Shown here piece after piece: positions 59,250-64,000 of a stretch of 64,000 nt of DNA (positions within the stretch are counted from its first letter, which is position 1; every line of letters begins with the position of its first letter). The notes beneath the pieces were generated by a model that was not told the DNA's origin, ran no database searches, and saw only the letters and a list, made by a program, of their open reading frames with translations. The stretch comes from Deltaproteobacteria bacterium (GTDB lineage: Bacteria; Myxococcota; XYA12-FULL-58-9). The translations under genes and the position numbers were made by a program. The DNA lies in NCBI GenBank assembly GCA_016218825.1, contig JACRCV010000075.1, forward strand, positions 102,358 through 166,357, written 5' to 3'.

Positions 59250-60005
59250 GTGCGTATCCATTGTGCAGCGCAGACCGACGTGGGCCGCGTACGCGAGCAC
59301 AACGAAGACTCCCACCTGATCGCCCCCGACGTCGGCCTGTTCGTCGTCGCCGACGGCATGGGCGGTCATCTCGGGGGCCAGGCGGCATCGTCGTTGGCGG
59401 TCAAGACCGTCGGCGAGTCGATCCACCGCGTCGAAGCGGCGGTCAGCGAGGGTGCCGAGGTCATGCCGCTCGAGAGCTCGCCGGTGCCGCGGCTGCTCGC
59501 CGACGCGGTCCGCGCCGCCTGTGCCGCGATCTTCGACGCCGCGCAGGAAGACCCCGAGCTGCAGGGGATGGGTACCACGGTGACCGCGATGGTGGTCCGC
59601 TCCGGCCGCGCCTTCATCGCGCACGTCGGCGACTCGCGCTGTTACCTGCAGCGCGGTGACCGCATCATCCAGGTGACCGACGACCACTCGCTGGTGAACG
59701 AACAGATCAAGGCCGGGCTGTTGACCCGCGACCAGGCGCGCGCCAGCCGCTTGAAGAACATCATCACCCGCTCGGTGGGCTTCGAGAAAGACGTCGCGGT
59801 CGACACCTTCGCGATGCCGCTCTTCGTCGGTGACAAGATCCTGATGTGCTCCGACGGTTTGGCCAACTTCGTCGACGACACCGAGATCGGCCTGGCGCTC
59901 GCGAGCCTGAAGCTCGACGAGGTGCCGGGGGCGATGATTAACCTGGCGAACGAGCGCGGCGGCGACGACAATATCACGGTGGTTTGCGTGGCCGCCGAGG
60001 AGTGA
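59250..60005 (+). CDS. PP2C-family Ser/Thr protein phosphatase
   Basis: 251 residues from a GTG at 59250 with GGGGAC just before it; an ATG at 59205 would add 15 residues including Phe-Phe encoded by a T8 run. The family metals and motifs are present: RVREHNEDS, VVADGMGGH, GMGTTVTAMV, HVGDSRCYL, DDHSLVN, LMCSDGLANFVDD and GGDDNITVV. Such phosphatases reverse Hanks-kinase phosphorylation; a kinase is encoded at 40803-42521. It precedes the M23 peptidase gene. Confidence 0.95.
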   Translation: MRIHCAAQTDVGRVREHNEDSHLIAPDVGLFVVADGMGGHLGGQAASSLAVKTVGESIHRVEAAVSEGAEVMPLESSPVPRLLADAVRAACAAIFDAAQEDPELQGMGTTVTAMVVRSGRAFIAHVGDSRCYLQRGDRIIQVTDDHSLVNEQIKAGLLTRDQARASRLKNIITRSVGFEKDVAVDTFAMPLFVGDKILMCSDGLANFVDDTEIGLALASLKLDEVPGAMINLANERGGDDNITVVCVAAEE

Positions 60006-60059
60006 CGGGTAAACAAAAGGCATTTGACCCGAGTGCGAGAACCCTGGTAGGACAACGAC

Positions 60060-60998
60060 GTGGCGAACAAGACCTATACCATCCTCATCGTCCCAGAGCG
60101 CTCTTCGCAGGTTCGCCGTCTCATCGTGCCGCAGCGGTCGTTGGTGCAGGTGGGCCTCGGAGCGCTGGCGCTCGTCGCGGTGGGCTCGTTCATGGCGGTT
60201 CACTATCTGTACATGGTGGACCAGGCGTCCCAGAACCGCGGCCTGAAGAACGAGAACGTGATGCTGAAGGCCCAGGTGCGGCGGGTGCAGGAAGAGATCG
60301 CCCGCATCGACGGCACCTTGCAGCGCATCGACCAGTTCGCGGCCAAGGTGCGCTCGATCACGCAGCTCAACGACCCGGAGCGCAACCTGGCGATGGGCCC
60401 GTTGTCGGCCGACAGCAGCAAGCCGCCCGCGGTCCTCTACGCCCCCGGCGAGCGCATCGAGTACGAGGACGAGCTCCTCGACTCCAAGCTCGCGATGCGG
60501 TTGATCGACTCCAAGCTCGACGGCATCGAGAGCGAGTCGTTGAAGCAAGACTCGAACATGCGCGAGCTGCACGAGTACTTCGCCGAAGACACCTCGCTCT
60601 TGTCGACGACGCCGTCGGTGCGGCCGACGCGCTCGAAGCTGCTCACCAGCACCTTCGGGGTGCGCACCGATCCGTACACCAACCATCGGGTGATGCACAA
60701 AGGCGTCGACATCGCCGCGGATCACGGCGCCGACGTCATCACGCCCGCGGACGGCGTGGTCATCTTCGTCGGCAGCCGCGGCGGCTACGGCAAGGCGGTG
60801 GTGATCGACCACGGCTACGGCGTCCAGACGCACTTCGCGCACATGTCGGCGTTTCGGGTGGAGATCGGGCAGAAGGTGTTGCGCGGCCAGGTCATCGGCG
60901 GCGTCGGCAACACCGGCCGCTCGACCGGCACGCACCTGCACTACGAGGTGCGCTTCAACGGCATCCCCCAGAACCCCGAAAAGTACATGCTCGACTGA
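60060..60998 (+). CDS. M23 (LytM-type) peptidase, membrane anchored, coiled coil
   Basis: 312 residues from a GTG at 60060. A short cytoplasmic start, a membrane helix at about 25-50 (LVQVGLGALALVAVGSFMAVHYLY), then a coiled coil (about 50-105) and a linker lead to the LytM domain (about 200-312). The zinc motifs are HKGVDIAA (H, D) and HLHYEVRFNG, and the second His is present, so it should be active. It would cut peptidoglycan cross-links, or activate amidases, in the periplasm. The PP2C gene precedes it by 54 bases. Confidence 0.95.
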   Translation: MANKTYTILIVPERSSQVRRLIVPQRSLVQVGLGALALVAVGSFMAVHYLYMVDQASQNRGLKNENVMLKAQVRRVQEEIARIDGTLQRIDQFAAKVRSITQLNDPERNLAMGPLSADSSKPPAVLYAPGERIEYEDELLDSKLAMRLIDSKLDGIESESLKQDSNMRELHEYFAEDTSLLSTTPSVRPTRSKLLTSTFGVRTDPYTNHRVMHKGVDIAADHGADVITPADGVVIFVGSRGGYGKAVVIDHGYGVQTHFAHMSAFRVEIGQKVLRGQVIGGVGNTGRSTGTHLHYEVRFNGIPQNPEKYMLD

Positions 60999-61029
60999 GG
61001 GTGGCGCTCCGAACGCGCCCGCGCGAAAT

Positions 61030-61058
61030 TTGCTGAACCGACGGCGGCCTCTTAGAAT
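61030..61058 (+). promoter_or_regulatory. Strong candidate promoter of the maf-yggS unit
   Basis: TTGCTG (61030-61035), 17-bp spacer, TAGAAT (61053-61058). The predicted start falls at or next to GTG 61065 / ATG 61068, so the transcript would be leaderless or nearly so. No Shine-Dalgarno sequence is present. Confidence 0.55.
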
Positions 61059-61067
61059 CACCTCGTG

Positions 61068-61628
61068 ATGGCTGCACCCCTGCGCCGTTGTGTCCTGGTC
61101 TCGGCGTCGCCGCGCCGCAAAGAGCTGCTCGAGGCTGCCGGCTACGAGGTCGTGGTCCGGGTGCCGAGCGTGGACGAGAGCTTCTCGGGGCCTGATTCAC
61201 GCCAAGCGGTGGTGGAGATTGCAGAGCGCAAGCTCGACGCGGTGCCGCCGACTGACGAGCTCGCGGTCGCCGCCGACACCCTGGTGCTCGTGGACGACGA
61301 GCGGCTGGGCAAGCCCGCGGACGAGGACGCGGCCCGCGACATGCTGCGGCGGCTCTCCGGGCGGATGCACGAGGTCGTGACCGGTTTTGCGGTGGCACGC
61401 GGCGGCGCGCGGCGGCGGGGCGTGGTCGCGACCCGGGTCTGGTTCCGGCCGCTTTCTGCTCTCGAAATCGAAAGGTACGTGAGCTCCGGCGACCCGCTCG
61501 ACAAGGCGGGCGCCTATGCGATCCAGGGTGGGGCAGGGGCGTTCGTCGACAAGCTCGAGGGCTCGTACACCAACGTCATCGGCCTGCCGCTCGCCGAGGT
61601 GCTGGTGGCGATGGAGAGCCTCACGTGA
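61068..61628 (+). CDS. maf: Maf-family nucleotide pyrophosphatase
   Basis: 186 residues from the ATG at 61068 (a GTG sits one codon earlier). The family signatures are LVSASPRRKELLEAAG, 'VAADTLVLVDDERLGKP' and 'DPLDKAGAYAIQGGAGAF'. Maf proteins hydrolyse dTTP, UTP and modified nucleotides and were first linked to septum control. Its stop overlaps the yggS start (GTGA), so the two are translationally coupled. Confidence 0.96.
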   Translation: MAAPLRRCVLVSASPRRKELLEAAGYEVVVRVPSVDESFSGPDSRQAVVEIAERKLDAVPPTDELAVAADTLVLVDDERLGKPADEDAARDMLRRLSGRMHEVVTGFAVARGGARRRGVVATRVWFRPLSALEIERYVSSGDPLDKAGAYAIQGGAGAFVDKLEGSYTNVIGLPLAEVLVAMESLT

Positions 61629-62311
61629 GCCTGGCGGTGGCCCTCAGAGACGTCGAGCGGCGGGTGGCGGCTGCGGTCCGGGCTGCCGGGCGGCCGGCGG
61701 ACGGCGTCACCCTGGTCGTGGTGAGCAAGACCCAACCGTTCGAGCAGGTGGTCGCGGCCTACGACCTCGGGGTGCGGGACTTCGGCGAGAACACGGTGCA
61801 GGAGCTCGCCGCCAAGGCCGCGGCGCTCTCGGCGTCGGGGCGCCAGGCGCGCTGGCACTTCGTCGGCCGGTTGCAGAAGAACAAAGTCAACAAGCTGTTG
61901 CCGTTCGTGCATCTGGTGCACACGGTCGACTCCGTCGACGTGGCTCGGGCCCTGTCGCAGCGGGCCGGCGAGCGCGGGCTCGACGTCCTGATCCAGGTGA
62001 ACATCGGCGTCGAGGCGCAGAAGGGCGGCGTCCTACCGGCGGCGGTCCTGGCGCTCGCGGACGAGGTCGGGACGCTGGCCCGGCTGCGGCTTTGTGGCCT
62101 GATGGCCATTCCGCCCGCCGCGCTCGACCCCGAGCCGATGTTCGTGCGAATGGCCGAGCTGTCGCGGGCGCTCACCGCCAGGGCGCCGCAGGCGACCTCT
62201 CTGTCGATGGGGATGTCGGGCGATTTCGAGGCCGCCATCCGCTGTGGGGCGACCCACATCCGGGTAGGGACGGCGATCTTCGGCGAGCGATCAGAACGAC
62301 CGCGAGGGTGA
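61625..62311 (+). CDS. yggS: YggS-family pyridoxal-phosphate homeostasis protein
   Basis: 228 residues from a GTG overlapping maf's stop. The cofactor Lys is in TLVVVSKTQP, followed by 'DFGENTVQELAAKA', 'WHFVGRLQKNKVNKL', 'VNIGVEAQKGG' and 'SMGMSGDFEAAI'. YggS binds PLP and buffers its supply, and affects amino-acid and keto-acid balance. The GTG start and 4-base overlap suggest coupling to maf; divIVA starts 3 bases beyond its stop codon. Confidence 0.95.
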   Translation: MSLAVALRDVERRVAAAVRAAGRPADGVTLVVVSKTQPFEQVVAAYDLGVRDFGENTVQELAAKAAALSASGRQARWHFVGRLQKNKVNKLLPFVHLVHTVDSVDVARALSQRAGERGLDVLIQVNIGVEAQKGGVLPAAVLALADEVGTLARLRLCGLMAIPPAALDPEPMFVRMAELSRALTARAPQATSLSMGMSGDFEAAIRCGATHIRVGTAIFGERSERPRG

Positions 62312-62313
62312 CC

Positions 62314-62868
62314 ATGAGGATTACTCCGATCGACATTCAGCAGCAGCAATTTCACAAGGGCCTGCGCGGCTTCGATCGTCGCGAGGTCGAGAGCTTCCTC
62401 GACCTGGTGGCGCAGCAGATGGGTGAGCTGATCCGCCAGAACGACGAGCTGCAGATCGAGATCCGCCGCCTGAAGGTCGAGCTCGACGAGCACCGCAACC
62501 GCGAGGAGACGTTGCGTGAGGCGATGCTCACCGCGCAGCGGGCGATCGACGAGATCCGCGAGACCGCCAAGAAGGAGGCGCAGCTGGTGGTCACCGACGC
62601 CGAGATGCGCGCCGAGAAGATCCTCCACAACGCCCACGGCCGGGTCACGAAGCTGATCGACGAGATCAACGACCTCAAGTGCCAACGGGCGCGGGCGCTG
62701 GAGGAGATGCGGGGCGTGCTCCGCACGCACCAGAAGCTCCTCGAGACCTACGACCACGACGCCGCGCCGCAAGCGGAGGCGACGGTGACCGTCCTCGAGC
62801 GCGTGCGTGCGCCGCTGCCGCCGGCGGTGCATCCGGTGGACCAGGCCAAGGCGAGCGGGGTGGGTTGA
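62314..62868 (+). CDS. divIVA: DivIVA-domain coiled-coil protein
   Basis: 184 residues. The N-terminal DivIVA motif (ITPIDIQQQQFHKGLRGFDRREVESFLDLVAQQMGEL region, about 2-42) is clear. A long coiled coil follows (about 45-150), ending in a Pro/Ala tail. In Gram-positives DivIVA recognises curved membrane at poles and septa. In this Gram-negative its role is unproven. It lies 2 bases after yggS and 4 bases before the DUF167 gene, mirroring the ylm/ygg clusters of other phyla. Confidence 0.92.
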   Translation: MRITPIDIQQQQFHKGLRGFDRREVESFLDLVAQQMGELIRQNDELQIEIRRLKVELDEHRNREETLREAMLTAQRAIDEIRETAKKEAQLVVTDAEMRAEKILHNAHGRVTKLIDEINDLKCQRARALEEMRGVLRTHQKLLETYDHDAAPQAEATVTVLERVRAPLPPAVHPVDQAKASGVG

Positions 62869-62872
62869 GGTC

Positions 62873-63187
62873 GTGGCGGTCCCCGTCGTTTGCCCGTGGA
62901 TCCACGAACAGGGGAACGCGGTGCTGCTCGACGTGCTGGTGTCGCCGCGCGCGTCGCGCAACCGCGTGGTCGCGGTGCACGACAACCGGATCAAGATCCA
63001 GCTGTGCGCCCCACCCACCGATGGTCAGGCCAACGACGCGCTGGTGCGCTTCTTGGCCGCCGCGCTCGACGTGGCTCGCGCTCAGATCGAGATCGTCGGC
63101 GGCGCGACCAGCAAGCGCAAGAGCGTGCGCGTGGTCGGCATCACCGGGCAGCGGGCGATGCTGCGGTTGTTGCCGCCGCGCCAGTGA
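62873..63187 (+). CDS. DUF167/YggU-family protein
   Basis: 104 residues from a GTG at 62873 (VAVPVVCPW); the previous gene's stop at 62866 rules out a longer joined start. The DUF167 core shows 'LLDVLVSPRASRNRVV', 'IKIQLCAPPTDGQANDALVRFLA' and 'SKRKSVRVVGI'. Function is unknown for the family, although it is often encoded next to yggS/yggT. The preceding divIVA gene ends 4 bases upstream. Confidence 0.93.
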   Translation: MAVPVVCPWIHEQGNAVLLDVLVSPRASRNRVVAVHDNRIKIQLCAPPTDGQANDALVRFLAAALDVARAQIEIVGGATSKRKSVRVVGITGQRAMLRLLPPRQ

Positions 63188-63214
63188 GCGGGAGGGCGCG
63201 AGCGGCAAGCCGTC

Positions 63215-64000
63215 TCAGCCGATCTCGACCTCGCCCGGGCCGCGGGCGCGCGCTCGGGCCAGCTGATCGTCAGCGAGCGCGACCAGGTCCGGGGCGGACG
63301 TCGCCGCCGGGCCGGGGTAGGTGACGCCGCCGATGGACACCGAGAGCTGCACGCCGTGGTAGCTCTTGGTGGCGACCGCGGCGCGGGCGCGCTCGGCGAC
63401 GTCGCGGAGGCGGACGACGATGGACGTGCCCTGCTCGGGCGGCAACAGGATCGCGAACTTGTCCGAGCCGTAGCGGGCCACCAGCCCGTCGGCGCGGGCG
63501 ACGTCCTGGAGGGTGCTGGCGATGTCGACCAGCGCCCGGTCGCCGGCCTCGGCGCCGGCGGCCATGTTGACGCGCTTGAAGGCGTCGACGTCGAGCAGCA
63601 GGATCCCGGCGGCCGAGTCGGTGGAGGCCTCGCGCATCGCCTTGGAGAGCTGCAGGATGAAGTAGCTGTTGTTCGGCAGGCCGGTCAGCGGATCGTTGGT
63701 GGCGCGCTCGAACATCCGGGCGTTCTCGATGGCCGCCGCGGCGTGGTCGGCGAGCATCTCCAGCGTGCGGCGGTTGGTGTTGGTGAACACCTTGTCGAGG
63801 CTGGTCTTGCCGTCGGCGTAGATCACGCCGAGGGTCTCGGTCTCGATCGACAGCGGCACGCACACCATCATCTTCAGGCGCAGCTCGTCGATGGAGCGGC
63901 GGGCCGCGAGGTCGTCCTGGGCGGCGGTGTCGGTGGCGAACACCGGCTTCTTCTCTTTCGCGACCCGGTTGGCGACCGTGGAGATGCGCGCCTCGGACTC
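63215..64000 (-). CDS. GAF-GGDEF protein with degenerate GGDEF motif (partial, N-terminus beyond window)
   Basis: The frame is open to base 64000, so the N-terminus is missing; the visible part is about 261 residues. First comes a GAF domain ('ARISTVANRVAKEKKPVFATDT', 'VCVPLSIETETLGVIYADGKTS'). Then the diguanylate-cyclase-like domain opens 'NDPLTGLPNNSYFILQL', with the signature position reading RYGSDKFAILLP instead of RYGG(D/E)EF. The catalytic GGDEF is therefore changed at two positions, and c-di-GMP synthesis looks unlikely. It may serve as a GTP or c-di-GMP sensor or a structural relay. It is convergent with the DUF167 gene. Confidence 0.9.
   Translation of the reverse strand, partial: ESEARISTVANRVAKEKKPVFATDTAAQDDLAARRSIDELRLKMMVCVPLSIETETLGVIYADGKTSLDKVFTNTNRRTLEMLADHAAAAIENARMFERATNDPLTGLPNNSYFILQLSKAMREASTDSAAGILLLDVDAFKRVNMAAGAEAGDRALVDIASTLQDVARADGLVARYGSDKFAILLPPEQGTSIVVRLRDVAERARAAVATKSYHGVQLSVSIGGVTYPGPAATSAPDLVALADDQLARARARGPGEVEIG

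Overview
The window is 64 kb of very GC-rich, gene-dense bacterial DNA. Its content points to a Gram-negative relative of the myxobacteria (Myxococcota or a neighbouring former deltaproteobacterial lineage). Supporting features are a Hanks-type Ser/Thr kinase with a PEGA-like tail, a PP2C phosphatase, an orphan ExeA-like ATPase, CheW-like proteins beside a Pro-rich response regulator, and at least eight lipoproteins, several very Cys-rich and two with von Willebrand A (vWA) domains. No rRNA, tRNA, CRISPR array, insertion sequence, integrase or phage gene was seen, so this looks like ordinary chromosome. Genus cannot be assigned from the sequence alone.

Layout. 1-15.6 kb: the end of a Kelch-like gene, then one 5093-residue surface protein with about 17 tandem DUF11 repeats, SdrD/CNA-B-like domains, two OmpA-like domains and a C-terminal beta-barrel. 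15.6-21.2 kb: a MoxR/DUF58 pair, a methyltransferase, two divergent lipoproteins and a glutaminyl-cyclase-like M28 enzyme. 21.2-28.2 kb: an ExeA-like ATPase, then a minus-strand unit of two CheW-like proteins, a response regulator and valS. 28.2-38.7 kb: a lipoprotein region with tandem paralogous vWA lipoproteins, a Cys-rich lipoprotein, a stand-alone cyclic-nucleotide-binding protein, a 5'-nucleotidase-like lipoprotein and its overlapping lipoprotein partner. 38.9-44.4 kb: larE-larB, the Ser/Thr kinase, a helical hypothetical protein and a bipolar basic/acidic protein. 44.7-54.6 kb: another large lipoprotein, a hexapeptide acyltransferase, lon, a CNNM/CorC membrane protein, a MoaB/MogA protein and a YyaL-type thioredoxin-fold protein. 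54.7-64 kb: a two-PDZ coiled-coil lipoprotein, a [3Fe-4S] ferredoxin, recN, a PP2C phosphatase, an M23 peptidase, maf-yggS-divIVA-DUF167, and a partial GAF-GGDEF protein with a degenerate GGDEF motif.

Most of the coding capacity concerns the envelope: the giant outer-membrane protein, the lipoproteins, the M23 peptidase, the PDZ lipoprotein and DivIVA. Signalling parts (kinase, phosphatase, CheW/receiver, cNMP and GGDEF proteins) are interspersed.

The most interesting non-coding signal is a dispersed intergenic hairpin repeat family, with five copies between 22.9 and 50.3 kb. Every copy is GATTCCC followed by a 9-bp stem, a 3-nt loop and the other arm. The stem sequence changes from copy to copy while pairing is kept. 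Four of the five copies lie between convergent genes. Two copies carry a second module of about 92 bp that is nearly identical between them. A second non-coding pattern is a set of TTGnnn-N17-TAnnnT promoters whose predicted start sites fall on or within a few bases of the start codon, suggesting leaderless transcripts.
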